A stretch of DNA of 64,000 nucleotides from Bryocella elongata (lineage in GTDB: Bacteria; Acidobacteriota; Terriglobia; Terriglobales; Acidobacteriaceae). Position numbers and translations under genes: made by a program. Position 1 is the stretch's first letter. The number at the start of each line of letters is the position of its first letter. This document shows, piece after piece, positions 29,566-38,401 of the stretch. The stretch covers positions 186,001-250,000 of the forward strand of contig NZ_FNVA01000005.1 in NCBI RefSeq assembly GCF_900108185.1. The letters are read 5' to 3'. The notes below the pieces were generated by a model, which saw only the letters and a list, made by a program, of their open reading frames with translations, ran no database searches and was not told the origin of the DNA.

Positions 29566-30764
29566 GCGGCACCTCCGTCGGTCGCATTCGGGGTGTTGTT
29601 CTGCGGGTAGACCTGCGCGTTGACCTCGTCCATGATGCGGGCGGTGGAGAGCATCTCGGCGTAGGAGATGGGCAGCGGCCCGCCGGAGCGGATCGCCGCG
29701 TAGTACTGGGTCAGCAGCTCGGTCATGCCGGCGAAGAAGTGGAAGCGGTGCTGGCGGAAGGCGCGAACGTTCTTACGGCCCTGGCGGAGGTACTGCATCG
29801 CTTGCTGGAAGGGTGGAAACAACCGGCCCAGCGAGCTGGGGTAGCGCTGCGAGCCTGTGGTGACGACCGTCCGCAGGTTGAAGTCGACCTCAACCGTGGC
29901 CCTGGTGCCATAAAGTTTGAGCGTGTTGCCGACGGGCTGGGCCTGGCTGGCGAGGGTCGCGTAAGCCGACAGGCGGCCGGAGCGCAGGACGACGCGCAGC
30001 TGGTCGAGCAGGGCGTCCGTGGAGTCGTTACGGATCTCGGTGCGGTACTTGAAGCCAAAGGCCTGGACTTCGGGATCGCCGTCAGGAAAGAAGGGGACGA
30101 TCCGGTTGAACATGTGGTCCATGATGTTCTGGAAGAGCTTGCCCGGCATGCGATGGACCCAGTGGTTGGGGTCGGACATGAGGGCCTGGCCATACGCTCC
30201 ACCCAGGTCGTAGCCGATGGAGGCCTCGATGTGGACGGGCTCCCCGAACTCGCCGGCTGCGAGACGCTGCTTGAACTCCATCATCTGGGGCTCGAAGTTT
30301 GGCCAGTAGTTCATCGCGAGGCGTTTGCCTGCGGCTTCCACGGCGCGGATGAGCTCGACGGACTCGGGCGCGGTGAGCGTCAGCGGCTTTTCGAGGAAGA
30401 CGTTCGCTCCGGCCTCGACGCATTGTTTCGTGAGTGGGAGGTGGGCCGCGGGCGGCGTAGTGATGTGCACCACGTCGAGCTTCTCGGCGGCTAGCATCTC
30501 CGCGGCGTCCGTATAGTAGCGTGGCACCGCGAAACGCTTTGCCAACTGCTCGGCGAGCAGCACTTCACGGTCGCAGACGGCTACGAGGGTGGCCCCGGGA
30601 AGAAAGGTGAGCACCTCAGCATGGGCGTCGGCAATCTTGCCGCAACCAACGATGCCAACGCGCAGCGCAGGGCCAAAATCGGCCGCAGCCGGACGGAGGG
30701 AAGGCGAAATACTCACGGGACAGGCCCAGTTATAGCACATTGCGCAGGCTACTACCTGTCGCAT
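29562..30764 (-). CDS. Gfo/Idh/MocA-family oxidoreductase
   Basis: About 400 residues; the true start may lie up to 24 codons further in, since residues 1-34 precede the Rossmann strand VGIVGCGKIADAHAEV. EKPLTLTAPES carries the conserved Lys-Pro, and the NYWPNFEPQM region begins the C-terminal alpha/beta domain. These enzymes oxidise or reduce sugars and nucleotide sugars with NAD(P). First gene of a three-gene operon (oxidoreductase, epimerase, Tat-exported glycosidase). Confidence 0.9.
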   Translation of the reverse strand: MRQVVACAMCYNWACPVSISPSLRPAAADFGPALRVGIVGCGKIADAHAEVLTFLPGATLVAVCDREVLLAEQLAKRFAVPRYYTDAAEMLAAEKLDVVHITTPPAAHLPLTKQCVEAGANVFLEKPLTLTAPESVELIRAVEAAGKRLAMNYWPNFEPQMMEFKQRLAAGEFGEPVHIEASIGYDLGGAYGQALMSDPNHWVHRMPGKLFQNIMDHMFNRIVPFFPDGDPEVQAFGFKYRTEIRNDSTDALLDQLRVVLRSGRLSAYATLASQAQPVGNTLKLYGTRATVEVDFNLRTVVTTGSQRYPSSLGRLFPPFQQAMQYLRQGRKNVRAFRQHRFHFFAGMTELLTQYYAAIRSGGPLPISYAEMLSTARIMDEVNAQVYPQNNTPNATDGGAA

Positions 30765-30899
30765 AACGGGTATGATCGGGGGGATCGAGGGTGGTCCGGC
30801 TGGACGATGGAACAGCTTTCAGTTAAGTTATGTTCTCCAAATGGGCGGTCAACCCGAACGCGCCATTCTGCTTCTTAGTCTGTGAGGGATTCTCCCAGC

Positions 30900-32036
30900 A
30901 TGGCTCCGTCTTCACTGATGCCGCACGCGGTCTGCTGGAGAGCTGATCCTCAGCTGATCTGGACGATGGTCGTGACCAACGCGATCACGTTCCTGAGCTA
31001 CTCCGGCATCTGCCTGACGCTGCTGCACATGGTGCGGCGCACCAAGCGTGTGATCGCGCGGGACTGGGCATGGTTTGTCGTCGGCTTTGCGCTGTTTATC
31101 GTGGCCTGCGGCTCCACGCACCTGATGGAGGTCGTCACCACCTGGGTGCCGTGGTTCTGGCTGGACGCCACCGCCAATATCGTTACGGCCGCGCTTTCTG
31201 CGTATGTGGCCGTGATGCTGGTGCGCCGGCGGGGCGAGATCACCTTCAGCATCAATGACTATGCCGCCCGGCTGGTCTCGAGTGAGAGTGAGCGGGTGCG
31301 GCTTGAGCAGAGCCTGCTGACCGCCCGCAAGCTCGACGACTGGAGCCGGATGTCCGCGGTGCTGGCGCACGAGATCTCCAACCCTCTCGAGGCGATCCAG
31401 AACCTGGTGTACCTCATCAGCCACAGCGAGGACGCGACGCCGGAGATCGCGGAACTGGCCCGCACTGCCGGAGCAGAGGTTGAGCGCGTCGTGAAGATCA
31501 GTCGCTCCTCGCTGGCTTTCTTCCGCCATTCGAATACGCCGGAGGCGACCGATCTGATGGCGGCTGCGGAGAGCGTACGTGCGCTGCTGATCGTCGTCTT
31601 TGCTGGCCGGAATCTGCGACTCGAGGTCGAAGGCCACGGAGACCTCACCGTGGAAGCGCTTCCCGGCGAGCTGCGCCAGGTGCTCCTGAACCTCATCCGC
31701 AATGCCTGCGAGGCGACGCCCAAGGACGGCAGCGCCGTGACTGTGACGCTGACCGGGGAGCGTGATGGCGTGGAGATCGTGGTCGCCGACGAGGGCTCGG
31801 GGATTGAGCCGGGCATTCTGCCGAATCTCTTCACCTTTGGCATTACGACCAAGGGCGAAAAGGGCAACGGCATGGGCCTCTGGACGGTAAAACACATCGT
31901 CACACGGCACGGTGGAACGATCCGCGTGGAGTCCACGCTGGGCAAGGGCACCCGCTTCATCCTCTGGTGGCCGCGTGTCTTTCCGCAGCAGGCATCCGAA
32001 GCCGGGATGCCCGGGCTGGCGGCCGCGGCGAAGTAG
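30900..32036 (+). CDS. Histidine kinase with ethylene-receptor-like membrane sensor
   Basis: About 378 residues from ATG 30900 (GAGGGA ten bases upstream; a GTG six codons earlier is possible). Three N-terminal helices resemble the ethylene-binding domain of ETR1. Helix 2 carries CGSTHLMEVVTTW, equivalent to the copper-binding CGATH motif, but the helix-1 Asp and Pro positions appear as Asn and Cys. After a coiled coil come the HisKA box (MSAVLAHEISNPLEAI, His about residue 157), the N box LLNLIRNACEAT, G1 box VADEGSGI and G2 box GMGLWTVKHI. No receiver domain and no regulator gene adjacent. Probably senses a small hydrophobic ligand or a metal. Confidence 0.88.
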   Translation: MAPSSLMPHAVCWRADPQLIWTMVVTNAITFLSYSGICLTLLHMVRRTKRVIARDWAWFVVGFALFIVACGSTHLMEVVTTWVPWFWLDATANIVTAALSAYVAVMLVRRRGEITFSINDYAARLVSSESERVRLEQSLLTARKLDDWSRMSAVLAHEISNPLEAIQNLVYLISHSEDATPEIAELARTAGAEVERVVKISRSSLAFFRHSNTPEATDLMAAAESVRALLIVVFAGRNLRLEVEGHGDLTVEALPGELRQVLLNLIRNACEATPKDGSAVTVTLTGERDGVEIVVADEGSGIEPGILPNLFTFGITTKGEKGNGMGLWTVKHIVTRHGGTIRVESTLGKGTRFILWWPRVFPQQASEAGMPGLAAAAK

Positions 32037-32145
32037 GTTCCCCAAGGGATGCATTCCCCAAACGAGAAACGACCGCCCGATTTGCAGAGGAACGCTGCGA
32101 GATGCGAACGGCCACTCAAGTCCAGAGGATTCCGATGTTGATGTC

Positions 32146-33060
32146 TTAGTGCACGCCGCCGAGCAGATCCACGAGGCGGCGGAAGGACTCCTGCCGGGCC
32201 GCCGTGTTGGCGGCGGAGGCATCGGGAGCTTCTCCAGCGCGCATGAAACCGTGGCCGGCGCCATCGTAGATCTTCGGCTCGTACTTCTTGCCGTCGGCCT
32301 TCATCGCTTCTTCGGTCGCGGGTACAGTCGCGCTGATGCGGGCGTCGTTGCCGGCGTAGAAGCCGTAGACGGGGGCCGCGATGTTCTTCATCAGCTCCGT
32401 CGCGGGCGGCGGGCCATAGAAGACAAATGCACCGCTCAAATCCTTGCGATGCGTGGCGAAGAGGAAGCTCTTGCCGCCGCCCCAGCAAAAGCCGGCGACG
32501 TAGGTCTTGCCGTTGGATGCGGCGATCTTCTTGCCATAGTCGGCTGCGGCGTCGAGGTCGGCGAGCACCTGGGGATCAGGCAGCGACGAGACCGCGCGTG
32601 TGGTCGATCCCTGGTCCGGGAAGGCGCTGGTGCCTCCGGGCGAGGCGGGTGCGTAGGCCGCGCCGCCACTCGCCGGAGCCATGTGCGAATGGTCGTCAGC
32701 GGACATGCCAGGCATGCTGGCCATGGGAGCCGCGACGGCCATCGGCCCGAAGCCGCTGAGCAGATCGGGTTCGACGACGATGTAGCCCGCACCGGCGAGC
32801 TCATCGGCCATATCGCGCGCCCAGTCTGACATGCCGAAGATCTCGTGGATCATGACGACGACGGGAGCTTTGTCCTTGATCTCGGGATAGACGACCCAGG
32901 CCTCGAGCGCACGTCCGCCGGGCTCTTTGATGGTGACGAACTCGCCATGGCGCGGGCTCTTGGCCAGAGCGGCTTTCGCCCAGTCCTGCGCGTGGCACAG
33001 GGGCGCGGCGGTGGCAAGCAGGAGTGCGGTCAGCGGCAGAATACGGGGACGGAATGTCAT
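32146..33060 (-). CDS. Exported dienelactone hydrolase family protein
   Basis: 304 residues: signal peptide ending CHAQ, then the DLH-type alpha/beta hydrolase. The nucleophile elbow is GFCWGG (Cys), the acid is in YAGNDARI and the His in GAGHGF, the classic Cys-Asp-His triad. An insertion of about 55 residues after the DLLSGFGP strand is rich in Met, His, Ser and Pro. Periplasmic esterase or lactonase; natural substrate unknown. Confidence 0.9.
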   Translation of the reverse strand: MTFRPRILPLTALLLATAAPLCHAQDWAKAALAKSPRHGEFVTIKEPGGRALEAWVVYPEIKDKAPVVVMIHEIFGMSDWARDMADELAGAGYIVVEPDLLSGFGPMAVAAPMASMPGMSADDHSHMAPASGGAAYAPASPGGTSAFPDQGSTTRAVSSLPDPQVLADLDAAADYGKKIAASNGKTYVAGFCWGGGKSFLFATHRKDLSGAFVFYGPPPATELMKNIAAPVYGFYAGNDARISATVPATEEAMKADGKKYEPKIYDGAGHGFMRAGEAPDASAANTAARQESFRRLVDLLGGVH

Positions 33061-33116
33061 GGCGCAGAGTGTATGTCACGCAGGGTAAAGAGCGGAAGAC
33101 GCGACGGGATGGCGCC

Positions 33117-33148
33117 GCGACGACCGGCCGCTTACCGGCCGGCGTCGC
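33117..33148 (-). terminator. Terminator of the DUF4870 gene
   Basis: GCGACG...CGGCCG pairs with CGGCCGG...CGTCGC with a small bulge and a TTA-containing loop, directly after the stop at 33152. Confidence 0.6.
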
Positions 33149-33151
33149 AAG

Positions 33152-33493
33152 CTAAGAGTGCTGGGCCAGCTGGGCTGCGAAGTCGCCGATCACAGGGATC
33201 TTGAACGTCGTCCCCTTGGAGGCGTTGACGATGCAGAGAATCCAGAAGACAAATGCCACGATATAGCCGATGCCGCTGACGATCCAGCCAAGAAATGGGA
33301 TCACAAGGACGATCGAAAGCGCGATCCAGCAAACGGCCAGGCCAAGGCACTGAAACGCATTGAAGCGGATGAAGCTCTTGGTGTTGTAGGGGGCTACGAG
33401 CAGGAAGACGATCGCAGGAATGATCGTAATGTAGGCGAGTGCAGCTGCAGCGTTGTCGCTGAGGCCGGTGGCCTGAACGGTCTCGTTCTCCAT
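33152..33493 (-). CDS. DUF4870/Tic20-like small membrane protein
   Basis: 113 residues starting MENETVQATGLSDNAAAALAY; a GGAG site seven bases upstream fixes the start. Four hydrophobic segments include FIRFNAFQCLGLAV and GWIVSGIGYIVAFVFWI. The NAFQ motif after a polar loop is typical of the DUF4870 family. Inner-membrane protein of unknown role. Confidence 0.85.
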   Translation of the reverse strand: MENETVQATGLSDNAAAALAYITIIPAIVFLLVAPYNTKSFIRFNAFQCLGLAVCWIALSIVLVIPFLGWIVSGIGYIVAFVFWILCIVNASKGTTFKIPVIGDFAAQLAQHS

Positions 33494-33676
33494 GGCATTG
33501 CTCCGTCGATACAAATTTTGACTGCTGGGCCGAGGGTGGTTTTGAGACAGAGTGGTGATACCACGGACCGAAGGGCGGCGGTAGCGAAAAGTGAGCGGAC
33601 AGGCATGTCGGAAGACAGGAGCCGCGAGCAAACACTCCGGGCGAGCGAATTGGGAGTTTCAGGCATGCCACGACGC

Positions 33677-33706
33677 AAAAAGGCGCCTGGTATGTAGACC
33701 AGACGC
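33677..33706 (-). terminator. Rho-independent terminator of the AIM24 gene
   Basis: On the minus strand GGCGTCTGGT-CTACAT-ACCAGGCGCC (one mismatch) is followed by TTTTT. It lies 35 bases after the AIM24-family stop codon. Confidence 0.88.
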
Positions 33707-33741
33707 CCTCGAGATGCAGATGACTCCAACCGTAGCTGCCG

Positions 33742-34509
33742 TTAGCTGTTGCGATCCAGCAGAGATCCGACGATGCCGCCGACCACCGCGGCGGTGCCGA
33801 CGTTGCGTGTGCCCTCTCCGCTGGAGTGCGGAAGGTAAGGCTCCAGCGCATGCGCGAGGTTCGCAAGCGGAAGAGTCTGAAGCCACACGCGGCCCGGGCC
33901 GGTGAGCGCAGCGAGGAAGATTCCGTCGCCACCGAAGAACATGTTGCGGATGCCCTGGATGCGGGTGATCTGGAAGTTCACGCTGGACTGGAATGCCCCC
34001 ACGTGGCCGGGATGTACGCGCAGCGTCTCGCCGGGCTGCAGGTCGCGGACGACGATCTCGCCGCCAAGCTCGAGCCAGGCTGTGCCGTATCCGGTGACCT
34101 TCTGCAGCAGGAAGCCGTCGCCGCCGAAGATGCCCGCGCCGAGCGACTGCTGGAAGCCGACGCCCAGCTGGATCTGCGGCGTGCCGCACAGAAAACCATG
34201 GCGGTGAATCATGAACTCGTGGCCGGGGGAAACTTCGATGGGAAGGATGTGGCCGGGGATCTTGGCCGCAAAGGCGACCTCGCCGGGATAGCCCTGCGCG
34301 GTGTACTCGGTCATGAAGAGGGTGCCGCCGCCAGCCATGCGCTTGATCGCGCCGAAGAAGCCTCCGCCACCGCCGAGCTGGGTGTGGGTGTTCATTGCGA
34401 TGGTCTGGGTCATCCAGCTCAACTCACCAGCCTCGGAGATGACGCTCTCGCCGGGCTGCAGCAGAAGCTCGAGCACGGGCATGGTGGTTCCAACGATGCG
34501 GCTTTGCAT
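33742..34509 (-). CDS. AIM24 / TIGR00266 family protein
   Basis: 255 residues from ATG 34509 with GGGAG upstream. The protein is a repeated beta-strand fold: SEAGELSWMTQTI, GGGGGFFGAIKRMAGGGTLFMTEYTA, FLCGTPQIQLGVGFQQSLGAGIFGGDGF and FQITRIQGIRNMFFGGDGIFLAALTGPGRVWLQTLP are the standard AIM24 signatures. The last part becomes Gly-rich (VVGGIVGS). Cytosolic or membrane-associated; no biochemical role is established for bacterial members. Confidence 0.92.
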   Translation of the reverse strand: MQSRIVGTTMPVLELLLQPGESVISEAGELSWMTQTIAMNTHTQLGGGGGFFGAIKRMAGGGTLFMTEYTAQGYPGEVAFAAKIPGHILPIEVSPGHEFMIHRHGFLCGTPQIQLGVGFQQSLGAGIFGGDGFLLQKVTGYGTAWLELGGEIVVRDLQPGETLRVHPGHVGAFQSSVNFQITRIQGIRNMFFGGDGIFLAALTGPGRVWLQTLPLANLAHALEPYLPHSSGEGTRNVGTAAVVGGIVGSLLDRNS

Positions 34510-34725
34510 GGGTTCAGCTCCCTGACGCGCAGGTCTTCCGCGACCGCGCGCCGTCAGGAACATGCTACGTCAGGTCTGCGGTGGGAGTTCCATCGCGAGC
34601 TTCAAGAAGAGGGCGGTCGGCCAGCTGCGCCGCTTTGACAAAAAATGAAAAGGGGACTTGCATGGGTCGTGGGTCCCTACCGCTTTCTACAGAGACGTCC
34701 TTGGCGTTTCGGGAGTTCAATCACA

Positions 34726-35700
34726 GTGACAGTATGCATCGCATCGTTTGCCAATCATGAAGAACAAATCTGCGTTGTATCGGACTCTAAGGCTGCATTC
34801 GGAGACTTTTCTACCGATAAAGGGGCAATCAAGCATGAGCACTTGGGAAATGGACACATCGTTTTAATAGCCGGTAACGATGTCGTCTTCGCTTCTCCGA
34901 CTATCCAGCGAGCTAGAAAGCGGATAGCCAAAGACTCGATTAAAGATTCAGATGAGACAGCAGAAATTCTCTACGAAGAACTCTGTAAGACCCAGAACCG
35001 TGTGATCGAAGCGAAGGTTCTCAGCAAATACGGTCTCACTGTTGAACAGTTTGTAAATAAAGGAAGGAAGAGCTTTACCGATCAGGTTTTCTACGAAATT
35101 TGTAGCCGCATTGATCGAGAGAATCTAAGTCTTCAATTTTTAGTGGCCGGGTTCGATACTAAGAATAAGCCGCATATTCGGATCGTATCTGCTGGCGAAC
35201 CTCCCCATGATTTCGATTCGATGGGATTCGCTGCGATCGGGAGTGGTGCGCCGGCAGCACTCGCGTCGCTGAGCTTTGCGGCAGACCACCACGGCTTTTG
35301 CCGGTATTCCGATATGGATGCTTGCGCCTATCACCTTTATGCCGCCAAATTTATGTCGGAATCGGCAACGGATGTTGGCCGCGATACGTTCTTTCTTTCC
35401 GTGGGGAAGCAGGGAACCTATTCGGTACACCTTCTGGCCGAGGAAGCAATCAGAAAAGCTTGGCTAAAGGATGGAGCGCCACGGCACTCGCAAAGAACGA
35501 TCAAGATACTTCATGACGCGCTTTACCCCACTGAGAAGTTTCTCGACGCGGCGGTGCTCGCAAGATGCCTCAAATACGGCGATAGGACCCTGAAGAAGCT
35601 TTATGGGCTCATCCTGACGGCATCAAGGCGAAAGGCGTCTCAGACGACCGTCCCAACGACTTCGTCGTCTTTGCCTAGAACTCTAGAAGGTCAGAAGTAG
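34726..35700 (+). CDS. Ntn-hydrolase (proteasome beta-like) candidate
   Basis: 324 residues if translated from the GTG at 34726 (GGAG ten bases upstream), giving Met-Thr-Val-Cys-Ile-Ala. Removal of Met would expose Thr1, as in proteasome-type N-terminal nucleophile hydrolases. Asp 19 (VVSD) and Lys 31 (TDKG) sit where the proteasomal Asp17 and Lys33 lie, followed by an HLGNGHIVLIAGNDVVFA strand pair like the KLFQI...GLVGDAQ region. An in-frame ATG at 34645 would add 27 unrelated residues and hide Thr1. The gene is less GC-rich than its neighbours and stands alone. Function unknown. Confidence 0.65.
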   Translation: MTVCIASFANHEEQICVVSDSKAAFGDFSTDKGAIKHEHLGNGHIVLIAGNDVVFASPTIQRARKRIAKDSIKDSDETAEILYEELCKTQNRVIEAKVLSKYGLTVEQFVNKGRKSFTDQVFYEICSRIDRENLSLQFLVAGFDTKNKPHIRIVSAGEPPHDFDSMGFAAIGSGAPAALASLSFAADHHGFCRYSDMDACAYHLYAAKFMSESATDVGRDTFFLSVGKQGTYSVHLLAEEAIRKAWLKDGAPRHSQRTIKILHDALYPTEKFLDAAVLARCLKYGDRTLKKLYGLILTASRRKASQTTVPTTSSSLPRTLEGQK

Positions 35701-35744
35701 TCAGCCACTAATGAATTTGACGGTTCCAGGTGCTCGTTCGGCGC

Positions 35745-38249
35745 TTAGATCTTCTGCACGCGCTGCACTTCGCGCACGCCGGGAACCTTGCGGAGGTTCT
35801 GGATGAGGCGGTCGAGGTGGCGCATGTCCGTGGTCTCGATGACGAAGTCCACGTAGACGAGGCCGTCCGATGCCGGGCGGGTGAGCACGCTGCGGATGTT
35901 GGTGCCGTCCTCGGAGATGATGGCGGCGAACTCCTTGAGCAGGCCGCTCCTGTCGTCGACGGTCACGATGAGCTTGACCGGGTAGGTGGTGGCCTTGGGA
36001 GCGCCGGGCTGGCCAGCCGCTGGTGGCTCAGACCACTCCACATCGATGCGGCGGTCGGCTTCGTAGAGCAGGTTCTGCACGTTGGGACAGCTGCGCGCGT
36101 GCACGGCGACGCCCTTGCCGCGGGTCACATAGCCGATGATGGTCTCGCCCTTGATGGGATTGCAACATCGCGCGCGGTAGACGAGCAGATCGTCCTGGCC
36201 CTCCACCGTGAGCGACTCGGAGCCTTTGCCGAAGTAGACACGCTTGGCGGACGGCGAGAGGTGCGAGAGCGGATCGGTGGCCGGGGTGGCTTCGCCCGGG
36301 GTCTCCTCGACCGGCATGGTGCTGCCGGGCTCCAGCTTGTTGAGCACCTGCCGCGGGGAGATCTTGCCAAAGCCGATGCCCGAGAGCAGGTCCGCTTCGC
36401 CGCCGAGGCCGTATTCGTTGGCGACGCGTTCGAAGTCGGCTTCCTTGAAGCGGTCGAGCGAGATCTTGAACTTGCGGCCTTCGCGTTCGAGCAGCTTGCG
36501 GCCGAGCTCGGTGGCGCGTTCGCGCTCGTGCTCGTTGAGCCAGTGCTTGATCTTGTTGCGCGCGCGAGAGCTCTTGGCGATGCTCAGCCAGTCGCGCGAA
36601 GGGGAATGACCGGTCTGCGTGGTGATGCTGACGATGTCGCCGTTGCGCAGCTTGGAGCGCAGCGGCACGATGCGACCGTTGACGGTGGCGCCGGTCGTCG
36701 CGTGACCTACGTCAGTGTGGATGGCGTAGGCGAAGTCGATGGGGCTTGCGTCCTTGGGAAGGACGATGACCTTGCCCTTGGGCGTGAAGGTGTAGACCTC
36801 CTCGGGGTACATGTCCATCTTGAGCGTGGACATGAACTCGTTGGGGTCGGTCATCTCGCGCTGCCACTCCATGATCTGGCGGACCCAGGCGAGACGGGCC
36901 TCATCCTTGGCGCTGACGACGTCGGAGGCCTTGTACTTCCAGTGCGCGGCGATGCCTTCCTCGGCGACGCGGTGCATGTCCTCGGTGCGGATCTGGACCT
37001 CGAACTGATGGCCGCCCTCGGCGATGAGCGTGGTGTGCAGCGACTGGTAGAGGTTGGGCCGCGGCATCGCGATGAAGTCTTTGAAGCGGCCGGGGACCGG
37101 CCGCCAGGTGGCATGCAGCAGGCCGAGGACGGCGTAGCAGTCCTGCTCGGACTGCGTGATCACGCGGATAGCGAAAAGGTCGAAGACCTGCCCCACGGGA
37201 ACGTGATGCGCGTTGAGCTTCTGCTGGATGGAGTAGAGGCGCTTGATGCGCGACTGCACGCGGCTCTGCACGTTGGCCTCGCGCAGCTTCTCTTCGAGCC
37301 TGGCGACGGTGCGGTCGAGGAAGGCTTCGCCTTCGCCGCGGATCGCGTTGACCTCGTCGCTGAGCTGGCTGTAGGTGATCGGATCGACGTAGCGGAAGGC
37401 GAGGTCTTCGAGCTCGCCGCGCAGCTTACCCATGCCGAGCCGATGCGCGAGCGGAGCGTAGATCTCCAGCGTCTCGCGGGCGATGCGGGCCTGCTTCTCA
37501 GGCTTGAGGAAGCTGAGCGTCCGCATGTTGTGCAGGCGGTCGGCCAGCTTGATGAGCACCACGCGGACGTCGGTAACCATGGCGAGCAGCATCTTGCGGA
37601 TGTTCTCGGCCTGGTGGTCTTCGCGATTGGCGAACTTGATCTTGTCGAGCTTGGTGACGCCATCGACGATGAGCGCGACCTGCTTGCCGAACTTCTTCGC
37701 GATGTCAGCCTCGGTGACGTCGGTGTCTTCGACGGCATCGTGCAGCAGACCTGCGGCGATGGCGGTGGCGTCCATCTTCCACTCTGCGAGGACATGCGCG
37801 ACTTCGAGCGGATGGATGATGTAGGGCTCGCCGGAGGCACGCTTCTGGGTGGCGTGCTTCTCGATGCAGAAGGCCCAGGCGCTGCGGATCAGGTCGAGAT
37901 CGTCGTTCGGTCGATTGGTGCGGACGACGGTGAGCAGCTCCGCGAAGTTGCGGTCGATGACGGGGTCGTTTGCGGTGGGATTCGGCGTGGAGGTCGCATC
38001 TGGAGCAGCCGCAGTGCCGGCCGAGGGAGCGAATTCGCCCGAAGGGCCATCGAGCGGGGGCGCGGGATGGGCTGCCAGGGGCGCAGCTCCATTTACGGAT
38101 TTCGCAGGCTTTTGGCCGGAAGATTTCGGCGCAGCAGGGTGCGGCGGGTCCGGGAGTGCAGCTTCGAGCTCCATGCCGGTCTCGCTGAGGGTGGGCTCGA
38201 GAGATAGGTCAGCGCCAGAGGAAGTCACCTCGGGCCGAGCGAGAGCCAT
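35745..38249 (-). CDS. relA: Bifunctional (p)ppGpp synthetase/hydrolase RelA/SpoT
   Basis: 834 residues. Domains in order: a disordered Ala/Pro-rich N-terminal extension (1-105), the HD hydrolase domain (IIHPLEVAHVLAEW, GLLHDAVEDT), the synthetase domain (RFKDFIAMPRPNLYQSLHTTLI; the RxKD form goes with bifunctional enzymes), TGS (VYTFTPKGKVIVLPKDASPIDFAYAIH), zinc-finger/helical region (YRARCCNPIKGETIIGYVTRGKGVAVH), and a C-terminal ACT domain. The extension makes it about 100 residues longer than the usual 700-740. It makes and degrades the stringent-response alarmone. Confidence 0.96.
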   Translation of the reverse strand: MALARPEVTSSGADLSLEPTLSETGMELEAALPDPPHPAAPKSSGQKPAKSVNGAAPLAAHPAPPLDGPSGEFAPSAGTAAAPDATSTPNPTANDPVIDRNFAELLTVVRTNRPNDDLDLIRSAWAFCIEKHATQKRASGEPYIIHPLEVAHVLAEWKMDATAIAAGLLHDAVEDTDVTEADIAKKFGKQVALIVDGVTKLDKIKFANREDHQAENIRKMLLAMVTDVRVVLIKLADRLHNMRTLSFLKPEKQARIARETLEIYAPLAHRLGMGKLRGELEDLAFRYVDPITYSQLSDEVNAIRGEGEAFLDRTVARLEEKLREANVQSRVQSRIKRLYSIQQKLNAHHVPVGQVFDLFAIRVITQSEQDCYAVLGLLHATWRPVPGRFKDFIAMPRPNLYQSLHTTLIAEGGHQFEVQIRTEDMHRVAEEGIAAHWKYKASDVVSAKDEARLAWVRQIMEWQREMTDPNEFMSTLKMDMYPEEVYTFTPKGKVIVLPKDASPIDFAYAIHTDVGHATTGATVNGRIVPLRSKLRNGDIVSITTQTGHSPSRDWLSIAKSSRARNKIKHWLNEHERERATELGRKLLEREGRKFKISLDRFKEADFERVANEYGLGGEADLLSGIGFGKISPRQVLNKLEPGSTMPVEETPGEATPATDPLSHLSPSAKRVYFGKGSESLTVEGQDDLLVYRARCCNPIKGETIIGYVTRGKGVAVHARSCPNVQNLLYEADRRIDVEWSEPPAAGQPGAPKATTYPVKLIVTVDDRSGLLKEFAAIISEDGTNIRSVLTRPASDGLVYVDFVIETTDMRHLDRLIQNLRKVPGVREVQRVQKI

Positions 38250-38401
38250 AGTTCATTATACGAGGGCTTTGAAGATGAGAGCGGTTAGATACGAGATGCG
38301 AGATGCTAGATTCGAGACCCGCCGCTGTTTCCCTGGAGATTCTGGCAGGGAGTTGACTCTTGGTCCCGGGCCGCCTCTCGAATCCCGCCTCCCGGTATCT
38401 C

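Noticed and set aside
35730-38207. An 825-codon open frame on the plus strand opposite relA
   Set aside because: It is an antisense shadow of the RelA/SpoT gene caused by high GC; composition is Val/Glu/Arg/Leu-rich with no domain, and the minus strand has clear conserved motifs.
38270-38400. Runs of GAGATGCGAGATGC-like words between relA and the hydrolase gene, considered as a repeat family
   Set aside because: Only two or three imperfect short words; similar to other intergenic slippage tracts in the window and too degenerate to name as a repeat element.
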